The notes: a model not told the origin generated them from the sequence alone. Shown: positions 28,467-37,837, counted from the first letter of the stretch. The stretch: DNA of 64,000 bases from CAVPCZ01 sp963702445 (GCA_963702445.1 CAVPCZ010000013.1:1-64000); one strand, 5' to 3'. Numbers and translations: made by a program.

Positions 28467-28496
28467 TCCCTACACGGTGTGTAGAGAGTCCCTACA
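28467..28496. promoter_or_regulatory. paired TCCCTACA direct repeats with internal palindrome
   Basis: TCCCTACA occurs at 28467-28474 and 28489-28496, 22 bp apart (two helical turns). Between them CTACAC-GGT-GTGTAG (28470-28484) is a perfect inverted repeat, and GGGAATTCCC (28461-28470) adjoins. The cluster lies in the 417-bp gap between the Qrc-like operon and the alginate-lyase gene, a good place for a regulator binding site. The regulator is unknown. The rest of the gap carries only the promoter below. Confidence 0.4.
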
Positions 28497-28554
28497 GCGC
28501 ACTCCTTCCGGCCGGTGAAAACATATTGAAGAGTGACCATCAAATGGAGGTTTG

Positions 28555-28583
28555 TTGACATTCTCTGAACCCTTCGGTACCAT
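28555..28583 (+). promoter_or_regulatory. possible sigma70-like promoter of the alginate-lyase-family gene
   Basis: TTGACA (28555-28560) and TACCAT (28578-28583) are spaced by 17 bp. The start codon is 135 bp downstream. The -35 is perfect, the -10 weak. Confidence 0.35.
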
Positions 28584-28717
28584 TGCCTTTGCCGTTGGCG
28601 TTCGCCGGGGAGCAGGCAGGGCGGAGCGGCAGGCAGGCACAGCACCTTGTCAGGGCAGAAAGGCTGGTGGCATAACATTCCGCGGATTTTCACCAAAGCA
28701 GAGCGAAAGGCATCTCC

Positions 28718-29929
28718 ATGAAAGCAAGGCAGATTCATACGGCCGGTGTGATCATCTCTCTCTTCTGTGCACTGTGGCATGCCCAGGCCTGGCCGCAGCA
28801 GTATCCACGCTGCATTGCCTGGAACGGAGCAAGACTTGCGGAAGCGAGGCGGTCGTTTTCAGAGGGCTCCGGTGAATTGACCGGTTCCCTCAAGAGGATT
28901 CTGGCTGACGCTGACAAGGCATTGAAGCAGCCTCCGGTGACCGTCGTGGCAAAGAAGCAGGTTCCGCCGAGCGGTGATAAACATGATTTCATGAGCCTTG
29001 CGCCGTACTGGTGGCCTGACCCGGACAGCAAGGACGGTCTTCCTTATATCAGAAGAGACGGCGAAGTGAATCCGGAGCGAAATGCGTATCCGGACAAGGA
29101 GAGTTTCACCACGCTTCAGAGCTGCGTCACGGCTCTGGCCCTGGCCTACTACTTCACGAACAAGGAGGCATACAGCGTCCATGCCGCGGGGATGATACGC
29201 ACCTGGTTTCTGGATCCGCCGACACGCATGAATCCGAATATGAATTTTGCGGAGGCGGTCAAAGGAAGGAATACGGGGCGAGGGGCGGGCATCATCCAGC
29301 TCAGTCGGCTGCCGGCGATCCTCGACGCCGTTCTGCTGCTGCGCGGATCGAAGGCGTGGACTGCTGCGGACGATTCGGGATTCACCTCCTGGTGTTTGTC
29401 GTACCAATCATGGCTGAGCACGAGCCCGAACGGGATCGATGAGCAGGATTCGCCGAACAATCACGGTACGTGGTACGATGTGCAGCTTGCGTCGCTTGCC
29501 TTCTTCACCGGGACGCCGGAGGCGGCCAGACGCGTCCTCAACGACGCGAAACGCCTCCGCATCGCCGCGCAGATCGAACCCGACGGCCGGCAGCCGCTGG
29601 AGCTGGAGCGTACACGCGCCATGGGTTACAGCTCCTTCAATTTGCTTGCATTGGCGACGCTGGCAACCATCGGGGCGAATGCCGGCGTGGATCTGTGGCA
29701 CTATGAGACCTCGGACGGGCGGAGTATTCGCAAAGCAATCGATTGGATGGTGCCCTACTATGAGGGCACCAGAAAGTGGGAACACCGCCAGATCACGGAA
29801 TGGAATCCGGATGAGGCGATCGTGGCGCTGACCGCGGCGGGTTCGTTCCTGGGAGGAGAGTATGCGGAACTGGCTGCGAGGCTCGCAACGAATGAATCCA
29901 CCCTCCTGCGTGCGCGGTTGATCTACTGA
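28718..29929 (+). CDS. secreted alginate lyase-family enzyme (PF05426 type)
   Basis: A 403-aa periplasmic or secreted protein. A signal peptide (AGVIISLFCALWHAQAWPQ) is followed by an (alpha/alpha) toroid lyase domain. Visible family motifs are DFMSLAPYWWPDP (about residues 88-100), YIRRDGEVNPERN, the catalytic-region NNHGTWYDVQ with Asn-His-Gly-Thr, and the Arg/Tyr segment LERTRAMGYSSFN. Near the end ITEWNPDEAIVAL closes the barrel. It would cleave uronate-containing polysaccharide by beta-elimination. The precise substrate (alginate, glucuronan or other) cannot be read from the sequence. It stands alone between the Qrc-like operon and the deacylase gene, and matches the glycan theme of the right half of the window. 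Confidence 0.85.
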   Translation: MKARQIHTAGVIISLFCALWHAQAWPQQYPRCIAWNGARLAEARRSFSEGSGELTGSLKRILADADKALKQPPVTVVAKKQVPPSGDKHDFMSLAPYWWPDPDSKDGLPYIRRDGEVNPERNAYPDKESFTTLQSCVTALALAYYFTNKEAYSVHAAGMIRTWFLDPPTRMNPNMNFAEAVKGRNTGRGAGIIQLSRLPAILDAVLLLRGSKAWTAADDSGFTSWCLSYQSWLSTSPNGIDEQDSPNNHGTWYDVQLASLAFFTGTPEAARRVLNDAKRLRIAAQIEPDGRQPLELERTRAMGYSSFNLLALATLATIGANAGVDLWHYETSDGRSIRKAIDWMVPYYEGTRKWEHRQITEWNPDEAIVALTAAGSFLGGEYAELAARLATNESTLLRARLIY

Positions 29930-30043
29930 GCGCCCGGAGCGCCGCGTATGCATCCTGATGGGTAAGCCCGCGGCAGGGCTGGATGCGAAGACCGGCCCCG
30001 CAGGGTGCGTGGAGGTCATGCTGCGCAGCCGGACACTCGCGCG

Positions 30044-30547
30044 TCAGCTGAGGCCGCCCGCAAAGAAGTTCGGGCGGACATGCCGGGGTGTCGAAAAGGC
30101 AATCACCCTGGGTTGAATCAGCCGCGCAAAGTCCTCATAGGTCATTTTAATCAGGTCGCGGTGTGATCCGCCATTGAAGGCGATTTCTTCGTCTGCCGTC
30201 AGGGATTCCGCCACGATCACATCCATCTTGAAGAGATTCCCGAAAGGGGGCATGGCACCCACTTCGCAATCGGGGAAGAGCGCGTTGAATTCTGATTCCC
30301 TCGTCAGATGGACCGTGCTTGTCCCCAGGGCCTCGCGAAGTACGCCCAGATCCACCATTTCAGTCGCCGGCAGGATTGCGAGCATATGCTCTGTGCCGAC
30401 GGTGAGCACGACGGTCTTGGCGACCTCATGGAAGGGGATGTGCGCGGAAACGGCCACTTCGCGTGCAGTAAAAGCCGGAGAGTGTTGAATGAGGACGTAT
30501 TTGATCCTGTGGGCGTCCAGATAGTCGGTGAGGCGGGTGAGCGTCAT
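30044..30547 (-). CDS. YbaK/EbsC-family aminoacyl-tRNA deacylase-like protein
   Basis: A 167-aa cytosolic protein. The ATG at 30547 has a good Shine-Dalgarno (GGAGG, 7 bp) and is preferred over 30586. The fold is recognisable from LDAHRIKYVLIQHSPAFTAR, EVAKTVVLTVGTEHMLAILP (with the conserved Lys of the deacylase pocket), MVDLGVLREAL, FPDCEVGAMPPFG and FNGGSHRDLIKMTYEDFARL. The EVGAMPPFG stretch with Gly-x-x-Pro-Pro-Phe-Gly is the usual substrate-loop signature. It likely hydrolyses mischarged tRNA (Cys/Ala-type). It is monocistronic and has no obvious functional tie to its neighbours. Confidence 0.88.
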   Translation of the reverse strand: MTLTRLTDYLDAHRIKYVLIQHSPAFTAREVAVSAHIPFHEVAKTVVLTVGTEHMLAILPATEMVDLGVLREALGTSTVHLTRESEFNALFPDCEVGAMPPFGNLFKMDVIVAESLTADEEIAFNGGSHRDLIKMTYEDFARLIQPRVIAFSTPRHVRPNFFAGGLS

Positions 30548-30737
30548 GGCGACCTCCATTGAAGTGGTACGTGTTCTCTGTGACAACGGACACGCGCTTG
30601 GGAGTGGAACGTACTGCGGGGATCATTGGGTGGTATTACGACCGCACAGCATGGAGAACTCTACTGCTGCCGGAAAGTACGGAGGAGTTCTGACAAAGGC
30701 AAATGGGTGAGGGAATGACGGTTACACCGGAGACGGG

Positions 30738-31483
30738 TTACGCCTTTGTCGGTCCCCCACGATTGGTCGTTCTAAGAAAGATCGCGTCCGCCTGGAGTAC
30801 CGCTCCGCCGGATGGATCCAGAATCTGGTCAAAGCTCCCCGCAAAGACAAATCCGCGGGCTCTCAGGAACTCATAGACCTCGTGAAACAGGGGCTGTCTC
30901 TCGTAGAGTTCCACCATACTCGTTTCGACAATAAGCACATCCACGCGCTGCAGGGTGGTCTCCGCACCGGCAAGAACGTCAAGTTCGAAACCCTGCACAT
31001 CAACCTTCATCAGGACCGGTGTTGCGTACGCCACGCCGGACATCACGGCGTCCAGTGGTCGTACCGTCACCTGCTCTTCAGTCGTATGCCCGTGTGGGGA
31101 AACGCCTCCCGGTGGCGCCCGGTCATGGGCAGCAGGGAAGAACTCGCGCTGAAATCGTTATGATACATGGTCGCAACGCCATCCACCTTGCCCAGCGCAA
31201 CAGGGTAAATGAACATCGGCTCCAGGGATGGCTTCTTCCGGGCCAGGATGCTGCAACATGCCCCAAGCGGCTCGAATGAATGAATCGCCGCGCGCGGAAA
31301 AACCGCCCGCATCATCTCGGCAAACTGTCCGACATTCGCACCGATATCCAGGACCGTGGCGATCCTGCGCTCCTGCAACCACCGGTATTTCCCCCGGGCC
31401 ATTTCATTGGCCACCGACGGGGTGTGACGGATCTCGTATCCCGTCACTCCCAGCGCACCATTGATCAACTGTTTTATCCCCAC
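30738..31483 (-). CDS. FkbM-family methyltransferase (one frameshift)
   Basis: About 248 aa across a shift near 31090. It begins at GTG 31483 (AGGTG upstream) with GIKQLINGALGVTGYEI. The SAM site VLDIGANVGQFAEMMRAVFP (about residues 42-61) and IHSFEPLGACC follow, then after the break VRPLDAVMSGVAYATPVLMK, the FkbM hallmark MKVDVQGFELDVLAGAETTL and DVLIVETSMVELYE. FkbM enzymes O-methylate sugars or lipids, commonly in surface glycans. It is divergent from the transglycosylase gene. From 30548 to 30737 nothing is seen. Confidence 0.82.
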
Positions 31484-31615
31484 TCTGCACCTATTTATGA
31501 AAATGTCTGAGCGTGCATAACCACGTGCAAAGATACGACAAATGTACAGCACTGGCAATACAACAATGCATACAGCGGGAGCAAGCCGGGAAAATGGGCA
31601 GCATGGGGTGTCGAT

Positions 31616-31633
31616 GCCCCCCCCCGGGGGGGG
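31616..31633. repeat. C10-G8 homopolymer palindrome
   Basis: Ten C (31616-31625) are directly followed by eight G (31626-31633) in the 259-bp divergent gap between the FkbM gene and the MltC-like gene. Such a tract is prone to slippage in the cell and to sequencing error. No promoter hexamers could be placed with confidence in this gap. Confidence 0.8.
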
Positions 31634-31742
31634 CCTGATGTGGGCAGGGGAGATGTGCAGGGTGGTCTGCGGCATGTGAAAGCGTTGTTTCTCAGCCGGA
31701 AGTTCCCGACATTCTCCCTAGCCACCAGGGAGGATGTCAAGG

Positions 31743-32981
31743 ATGAACTTCACGAGCGCCGGTTCAATTTCATCACATCTCCGGTCCACGCTGTTCCGTG
31801 CGAGACGCTGTGCGGCCCTCATGGCGGTCCCCTGTCTGCTGGCCACAGCTGTTCTCTACGGCCAGGAGACCTACCAGGAGTTCCAGCAGAGGCAGAAGGA
31901 GGGGGAGCAAAAGGAGAAGGAGGCCTTCGAACGTTACAAAGAGTCCGTCACCAAAGAGTACGAACAATGGCTTGAACGGGAGAGGCAGGCGTTTCAGGAG
32001 TACGTGAATGATGTCCGCAAGAGGTGGGGAAAAGAGAAGGCCAGGACGAGCAGCAGGAAGGAGTGGGTCTCGTACGATCCGGACTTCGGTGCACGCCGGA
32101 GTGTGGACTTCGAGAAAGGCCAGGCCTCGGTGGAAGTCCTGGTGGAGAAGGACCTGCCCGACGCGGAAGTGCGCAAGCGCGTAGGATCGGAAATCCGGAA
32201 GATGATCGGCGACCGGGGTGAAACGGACCCGCTGGAAGCGAAACAGAACGCTCCTTCTCCGGCGCCGGTGCTCGAAGGTCAGATCGAGTCCAAGACCATG
32301 GGCCCGATCACCCGGGAAAACGCAGACGCGTATACCGATGAGTTACTCCGCAAGGCATCTATCAAGCGAGAGCCGGTGGTGGGTGCGGACGGGTCATCAC
32401 GGATTGCAGCCCGGGTCTCCTTTCCGCTGGTACCCAATCATGTCCGTTTGCGGGCCGAGAAGTACCGCGAAACCGTTGCGAAGAATGCGTCCAGGTTCAG
32501 CGTGGAGCCCCCCCTTGTGTTTGCGGTGATTCACACGGAAAGTTACTACAATCCCCGGGCACGGTCGTCCGCGCCCGCGTACGGATTGATGCAGCTCGTT
32601 CCGCATTCGGGTGCACGGGCGGCCTACCTGTTTGTGCACGGCGAAGACAAGCTGCTCCCTCCCGACCATCTCTACGATGCATCCAACAATGTGGAATTGG
32701 GTGCGGGATACCTCTCTCTCTTGATGACGACATCGTTCAAGGACGTCACAGATCCGCTCAGCCGCACCTATTGCGCAATAGCCGCCTACAACACCGGGGC
32801 GGCGAACGTGGCGAGTGCATTTACGGGAAAACGGAAGGTCCCCGAGGCGATCCAGCGCATCAACACGATGACTCCCGCGGAGGTGTTTGCCCGGATGCGG
32901 TCGAGTCTCCCGTATGCGGAAACGCGCAGCTACATTCTGAATGTGAGCGAACGGATGAAGTTGTACGAGGAATGGCGTTGA
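31743..32981 (+). CDS. membrane-bound lytic murein transglycosylase, MltC-like
   Basis: A 412-aa protein. ATG 31743 has GGAGGA at 8 bp spacing, while ATG 31734 sits on top of the same site and is less likely. A signal peptide (ALMAVPCLLATAVLYGQ) leads into a lysine/glutamate-rich coiled-coil region (about 45-105). A DUF3393-like domain (FGARRSVDFEKGQASVEVLV) follows, then the SLT catalytic domain: FAVIHTESYYNPRARSSAPA with the catalytic Glu in HTES, YGLMQLVPHSGAR, and the closing CAIAAYNTGAANVA. It cleaves peptidoglycan in the periplasm. A C7 run lies inside the gene at 32508-32514. The neighbouring LpoB-type operon is also a cell-wall function. Confidence 0.9.
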   Translation: MNFTSAGSISSHLRSTLFRARRCAALMAVPCLLATAVLYGQETYQEFQQRQKEGEQKEKEAFERYKESVTKEYEQWLERERQAFQEYVNDVRKRWGKEKARTSSRKEWVSYDPDFGARRSVDFEKGQASVEVLVEKDLPDAEVRKRVGSEIRKMIGDRGETDPLEAKQNAPSPAPVLEGQIESKTMGPITRENADAYTDELLRKASIKREPVVGADGSSRIAARVSFPLVPNHVRLRAEKYRETVAKNASRFSVEPPLVFAVIHTESYYNPRARSSAPAYGLMQLVPHSGARAAYLFVHGEDKLLPPDHLYDASNNVELGAGYLSLLMTTSFKDVTDPLSRTYCAIAAYNTGAANVASAFTGKRKVPEAIQRINTMTPAEVFARMRSSLPYAETRSYILNVSERMKLYEEWR

Positions 32982-32988
32982 TCCGCGC

Positions 32989-33017
32989 TTGATTTAACAA
33001 TTATCGATTTGCAATAT
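32989..33017 (+). promoter_or_regulatory. sigma70-like promoter of the LpoB-COG3014-LPP20 operon
   Basis: TTGATT (32989-32994), 17 bp, CAATAT (33012-33017), in an AT-rich island (TTTAACAATTATCGATTTG) that stands out from the GC-rich surroundings. It lies about 125-140 bp before the lipoprotein gene. Confidence 0.45.
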
Positions 33018-33155
33018 TGAACCACCCCGTGCCTCCGCGCCGGAATGAGCACCTTTCACTGGCAGGTGTCCGCCACCGGCGCGAGGACAGCTGCGGATAT
33101 GCACGGATACAGCATGTCAGGTAGTTCCAACCCGAATAACCATGGAGGATACACT

Positions 33156-33762
33156 ATGTACAAGCCGATGTATTGTCGGAGCAGCGCTCGTATCGCTCGT
33201 GCTCCTCTCAGGCTGCGGCGCGTCAAAGCAGGTCAGCCGCATCGACGCCGAATCCACCACGGACCTGAGCGGCGAATGGAATGACACGGACTCCCGGCTT
33301 GTCGCGCAGGAGATGATCAACGACGTGCTGGCGCAGCCATGGGTTAATCAGTTCACCAAGAAAGAGAAGCGCAAACCCACGGTGATTGTCGGCAAGATCA
33401 CCAACCGGACGAGCGAACACATCGAGACCAAGACATTCGTAAAGAACCTTGAACGCGCGATGCTGAACTCGGGTCAGGTGGAGTTTGTCGCCGACGCGAC
33501 AGAGCGTGAACAGGTGCGGGATGAGCGGAAGGACCAGGCAAAGCAGGCGTCGGAAGAGACCCAGAAAGGGCCGGGCAAGGAAATCGGATCCGACTACATG
33601 CTCATCGGCAATATTTCTTCGATCGTCGACCAGGAAGGCGGAGAAAAGACGAAGTTCTACCAGGTGAATATGGAGCTGATCAACGTTGAATCGAACAAGA
33701 AGGTCTGGATCGGCGAGAAGAAAATAAAGAAGGCCATTTCGCAGGATTCGGTCACATTCTGA
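33156..33762 (+). CDS. LpoB-like penicillin-binding-protein activator lipoprotein
   Basis: About 200 aa. ATG 33156 (MYKP) has GGAGGA at 7 bp, but a one-base shift just after it is needed to enter the main frame, IVGAALVSLVLLSGCGASK. The alternative start at ATG 33142 reads in frame but has a poor ribosome site. The lipobox LLSGC marks a lipoprotein. The mature part carries the LpoB-family pattern: DLSGEWNDTDSRLVAQEMIN, KPTVIVGKITNRTSEHI, IGSDYMLIGNISS and WIGEKKIKKAI. It is anchored at the outer membrane, where LpoB-type proteins stimulate class A penicillin-binding proteins. It is the first gene of a three-lipoprotein operon. Confidence 0.83.
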
Positions 33763-33772
33763 AAGCGCCACC

Positions 33773-35118
33773 GTGACTCTCCGGTGCCGTCGCCGTCATC
33801 TCGCTGGTGCGCTGCTGCTTGTGCTGATGGCTGTGCTGTGGGGATGCGGCATGAGAACCGACTTCTACCGCGAGGTCGAAACCAACCTCGCCGCCAAGAA
33901 CTTTGCCCTGGCTCTTCAAAACACTGCAGAGCCAGGAGGAAGAATTCGGAGAGAAGAACTTCGTCCTCTACAACCTGGAAATGGGAACGCTCACCCACTA
34001 CAGCGCCCGGTACGAGGAGAGCAACCGCCACTTCCTTGCGGCCGAGAAAACAGATGGAAGAACTCTACACAAAGAGCATCAGCACGGAAGCGGCCGCCGT
34101 TCTGCTCAACGACAACCTCATCCCCTATGACGGAGAGGATTTCGAGAAGGTCTTTGTCAACCTGTTCCTTGCGCTCAACTTCGCGGAAATGGGTGACATC
34201 GAAGAGGCGCTGGTGGAGGCGCGCAAAGTGGACCTGAAGCTGAACCAGTACTCCCGCCAGTACGAGGGGAAGAACGTCTACAAGCAGGACGCTTTTGTGC
34301 GCTACATCATGGGGATGCTCTATGAGGCCGCAGGGGAGATCAACGATGCATTCATCTCCTACAAAAAGGCGTATGAAGGCTACAAGATGTACGATGCCCA
34401 GTTCAAGACGGCATGCCCTTCCTTCCTGAAAGCCGACCTCGTGCGCACGGCGACCCTGCTCCGGTTTGATGACGATCGTAAGCGGTTCGAGAAGGAATTC
34501 GGACTCAGGTACACCAGGCCGAAGAAGAAGGAAGGATCCGTGGTGATGATCATTCACTCGGGCCGGGGGCCGATCAAGGAGGAAAACAAGATCAAGGTGA
34601 CCATCCCCGACAACGACGCGGTCCTCCATACATTCACGGTGGCCCTTCCGAAATTCATCTCTCGCGAACGGACCTCGTCAGCGTACGACGTGGAGGTCGG
34701 AGGCAAGGGGGTCCCGCCGCGGAAGGTCCCGGCGGAACTGGGTCAGTTTGTGACGGAGATCGCCCGCAAGTCGCTGGATGACCGAATCGGCCTGGTCTAC
34801 CTCAAGGCGGGCGGGCGGGCCCTCCTGAAGTTCCTCGCCTCCGAAGCGGCCAAGAAGGAGTTGAAAAAGGACGGCGATGAAGCAGGCAACTTCTTCAAGA
34901 GCCTGCTGGTCGATATCGCGGTCGACGCGACGGAGCAGGCGGATGTCCGGACCTGGCGTACGTTGCCGAATCAGATGTTCCTCGTCCGCGTCAATCTTCC
35001 CGCCGGCACACACAATTTTACACTCACCGGACGCAATCCCTCCCGGAGCCTGCTCGCTGACCAGGTGACGGTGAAAGAGGGGAAGATGGTATTCCGTCTG
35101 TTCGTCGATGTCAACTGA
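33773..35118 (+). CDS. COG3014-type lipoprotein (two frameshifts)
   Basis: About 447 aa if repaired. GTG 33773 begins a signal sequence with a lipobox-like VLWGCGMRTDF. Segments then run in three frames: FYREVETNLAAKNFALAL, EFGEKNFVLYNLEMGTLTHY, and from about 34050 the long frame starting QMEELYTKSI. Removing one A from AAAA at 34047-34050 makes the second join. TPR-like helices (NLFLALNFAEMGDIEEALVE, FVRYIMGMLYEAAGEINDAF) are followed by a beta-rich C-terminal domain. The order of domains agrees with the uncharacterised COG3014 family, which is known to co-occur with LpoB and LPP20. It lies 10 bp after the LpoB-like gene. Confidence 0.75.
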
Positions 35119-35168
35119 CCTCCGGAATGTTCAACTACCGCTGTTCGATTGTGAAGGAATCTCCTGCC

Positions 35169-36213
35169 ATGATGAAACGATCGATGTTCCTGCGTATTGC
35201 GGCGCCTGCCGTATTCGTTTTCGGACTGATCCCCTCCGCTTCGGCCCAGAAACCCGACTGGCTTCAGGGATCAAGCAAGAAATATCCCCAGCAACTCTAC
35301 CTGGTGGGGGTGGGATCGGGAAAGACGCTTGAGGCGGCCGAAAACCAGGCGCGCGCGAGCATAGCCAGAATATTCAAGGTCGATATCAACGCCACAATCG
35401 GCGTGCAAAGCAACGAAACGATGAAACAGAACAAGGATGGCGTCACCGCCGAATCACAGGAAAAGACGGTAAGCAGCGTGGAAGTGGGCGTGCGGAAGAC
35501 GATGGAGGGCATTGAAATCGCCGAGGTGTACGAAGATGCCGGCATCACGTATGCCCTTGCGGTACTCAAACGGAGCAGTGCACAGGCGATTCTTGAGGAG
35601 CAGATCAACCGCCTCGACGAGGACATCGTGACGCTGGGGAAATCCGCCGATGAAGCGACAGACAAAATCGAACGCCTCCGCCTCATGTTACGCAGGAAGA
35701 ACGCATATGGTCGTTCGTGAAGGACTGAATGCGGACCATCGTGTGGTGGACCTCGCCAACCAGAGCATCCCTGCCCCGTTTTCCATCGAAAAGGAGAAAT
35801 CCAAGATCGCCTCCTTCCTCAAGAACCAGTTTCTCATCGGGGTGACCGCAACAGGCGAGGAGTCGCAGAAAATCCTTCAGCCGGCATTGAAGTATCTCTC
35901 CTCCAAGGGATTCAGTGCGAAGAAGATGACTCCCGGCAACGAGGGGGCGGCGGATGTGGTGATCGCCCTGGAAACGGATCTTGATCCTTCGACGGAGCCG
36001 GTCGATGAATGGTACTACTGCCGCTGGACGCTCGATGCGACCGCGGTGGACCGGAAGACCGGCAACAACCTGGTGAATGAATCGAAATCAGGCAAGGCGG
36101 GGCAGCTGAGCGTCAAGAACGCCCGGAAGAAGGCGGTCACGGAGATGACCAATGCCGCCACCGCCGTCATGGAGTCGGTCTGGAACACGCTCAGCGGGGA
36201 AGAGCAGGAATAA
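35169..36213 (+). CDS. LPP20-family lipoprotein/exported protein (one frameshift)
   Basis: About 347 aa. ATG 35169 has AAGGA 9 bp upstream. The signal peptide (FLRIAAPAVFVFGLIPSASA) has no lipobox cysteine. The LPP20 domain follows with PDWLQGSSKKYPQQLYLVGV and GSGKTLEAAENQARASIARI. Near 35690 the frame shifts, and the second half continues with GLNADHRVVDLANQ, FLKNQFLIGVTATGEESQKI and YYCRWTLDATAVDRKTGN, ending SGEEQE at 36213. It is the third gene of the LpoB/COG3014 operon, all likely envelope proteins linked to cell-wall synthesis. Region 36214-36348 shows nothing. Confidence 0.75.
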
Positions 36214-36348
36214 GCGGACCGTCGCACGGTGCACGACCGGATTGCAGAAACGATTGTGGTGGCAGAACCAGGACGATCACAGCAGAGAGAAGTGATGCGG
36301 CGCCGGGCAGTCATTCCGGAAGAAAGACCGCTGAACAGGGACTGACGC

Positions 36349-36516
36349 ATGGCTGCAAAGAAGGACGAAGCACCCCTGACGGTTCGATGCCCGAACTGCA
36401 AGCAGACCCGGGAGCCGGACGTGAACGAAACCACACACCGGTACGTGTGTCCCATTTGTTCATCGCCGGTGGATGCGCAGGTGTTCATCGAGAAGAAGAA
36501 GCGGGGTGTGAAGTAG
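36349..36516 (+). CDS. 55-aa zinc-ribbon protein
   Basis: A short gene starting MAAKKDEAPLTVRCPNCKQT and ending with basic residues KKKRGVK. The pairs CPNC (residues 14-17) and CPIC (about 35-38) form a four-cysteine zinc ribbon. It is cytosolic and may bind nucleic acid. It lies 8 bp before the VF530-type gene and is probably co-transcribed with it. I cannot name the family. Confidence 0.6.
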   Translation: MAAKKDEAPLTVRCPNCKQTREPDVNETTHRYVCPICSSPVDAQVFIEKKKRGVK

Positions 36517-36524
36517 ATGCAGCA

Positions 36525-36764
36525 ATGACGGCCGACCAGCCCAATAATCCTCTGCATGGGAAGACGCTGGAAATGATCGTGCGTCAGCTGGTAGATCAAT
36601 ACGGCTGGGAAGAACTGGGACGCAGGATCACCATCCGGTGTTTCACCGACACTCCCAGCGTTTCCTCGAGCCTGAAGTTCCTGCGAAAGACTCCCTGGGC
36701 GAGGAGGAAAGTCGAGAATCTCTACCTGGACATGAAGACAGGGGTGGAGAATCAGTCTTTGTAG
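36525..36764 (+). CDS. VF530-family DNA-binding protein (DUF2132)
   Basis: A 79-aa protein. It shows the highly conserved family pattern NPLHGKTLEMIVRQLVDQYG, then WEELGRRITIRCFTDTPSV and SSSLKFLRKTPWARRKVENL, which span the whole protein. The frame is open upstream to 36387, but the family starts where ATG 36525 lies. Family members are small helical proteins with a DNA-binding-like fold and no established role. It lies just after the zinc-ribbon gene. Confidence 0.92.
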   Translation: MTADQPNNPLHGKTLEMIVRQLVDQYGWEELGRRITIRCFTDTPSVSSSLKFLRKTPWARRKVENLYLDMKTGVENQSL

Positions 36765-36999
36765 CCCTCCTGTATCCTTCGCTGTGGAGAACCCCCTCAC
36801 GTTGTTTCAGACGCCTCAGAATCCCGCAGATCAATCCCGTCGTCAGGTATCCGTCAATGAGAAGACGTGCACTCGCCTTCCTTTAGTCCCTTCGATATTC
36901 CGCAGATCCGTAGCCCAGGTGGCCGTTGGCCGGCAGAAGTGTTGGGCAAGCGCGAAGAGGAGGATGCTCCGTGGCGGCGGGAGGGCACAGATGGCGGGC

Positions 37000-37043
37000 T
37001 TGACAATGCGTAAAAGTATTTCTATATTTATCGAAATACTTTT
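37000..37043 (+). promoter_or_regulatory. sigma70 promoter overlapped by an ArsR-type operator
   Basis: TTGACA (37000-37005) and TATATT (37023-37028) are 17 bp apart. An 11-bp perfect inverted repeat, AAAAGTATTTC (37012-37022) and GAAATACTTTT (37033-37043), flanks the -10 box, so a bound dimer would block RNA polymerase. The regulator gene starts 12 bp downstream, which indicates autoregulation. Confidence 0.8.
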
Positions 37044-37054
37044 ATGAGAGCCCA

Positions 37055-37825
37055 ATGCCGCCCGAACACCACCTTTCTGACCTCCTCCGCTTCTTTAAAG
37101 CGCTTGGAGAACCCAACCGCCTCAAAATCGTCGGATTGCTCGCCCGGCGCGCGTATACCGTGGAAGACCTGGGCCGGCAACTCGGCGTGGGCGTTTCCAC
37201 CGTATCCCATCACCTCTCCCTGCTGGCCGCAGCCGGACTCGTCACCGCGAGAGCCGAAAGCTACTATAATCTCTACTCGCTGAGAACGGATGTCCTGTCT
37301 GCCATGGCAAAGACGATTCTGCATGAGGCCGGACAGCCCCGCCGCGACGAGAGCGAACACCTGGATGCGTTTGAGCAGAAGGTCATGGACACCTTCACGA
37401 GTCCCGACGGCCGGATCACCGCCTTCCCGGTGCAGGAGAAGAAGTTCCTCGTTCTCGTACGCTACGTCCTCAAGGCCTTCGAACCGGGTGTCAAGTACAC
37501 CGAAAAGAGGGTCAACCAGATTCTGAAAGAGTACAACGAAGACACGGCCCGGTTGCGCCGTTCGCTCGTGGAATACAAATACATGGCGCGGGAGGGAGGC
37601 GGAGGGAAATACTGGCGGATCGATGCCGGCGCGCTATCCTCGCCGAACAAGCCTGGCGGGGCACTAGCATCATCCGCCGGACGGCGACAAAACCCGCTGC
37701 CTGCATCCGCACAAAGGAGACGCCGCTCAGGCATCGTGAGGCATCGAAAACCGTGTGACCTCCGGCGGAACGTACTGCTTGAACCGGCGTGGCCGTCACA
37801 GGCCCGGTACGCTTTCCTCAGATGA
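37055..37825 (+). CDS. ArsR-family regulator fused to DUF2087
   Basis: A 256-aa protein. The ArsR winged helix (residues about 5-85) has LLRFFKALGEPNRLKIVGLL, the recognition helix VGVSTVSHHLSLLAAAGLV and the wing RAESYYNLYSL. No ELCV-type cysteine metal box is seen. A DUF2087 domain (about 115-190) reads ITAFPVQEKKFLVLVRYVLK, EKRVNQILKEYNEDTARLRR and YMAREGGGGKYWR. The DUF2087 part normally ends the protein, but here some 60 unconserved residues follow, so a frameshift or read-through at the end is possible. It probably represses its own promoter through the inverted repeat just upstream. The signal is unknown. Confidence 0.85.
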   Translation: MPPEHHLSDLLRFFKALGEPNRLKIVGLLARRAYTVEDLGRQLGVGVSTVSHHLSLLAAAGLVTARAESYYNLYSLRTDVLSAMAKTILHEAGQPRRDESEHLDAFEQKVMDTFTSPDGRITAFPVQEKKFLVLVRYVLKAFEPGVKYTEKRVNQILKEYNEDTARLRRSLVEYKYMAREGGGGKYWRIDAGALSSPNKPGGALASSAGRRQNPLPASAQRRRRSGIVRHRKPCDLRRNVLLEPAWPSQARYAFLR

Positions 37826-37837
37826 CAAGGAGCTTCT

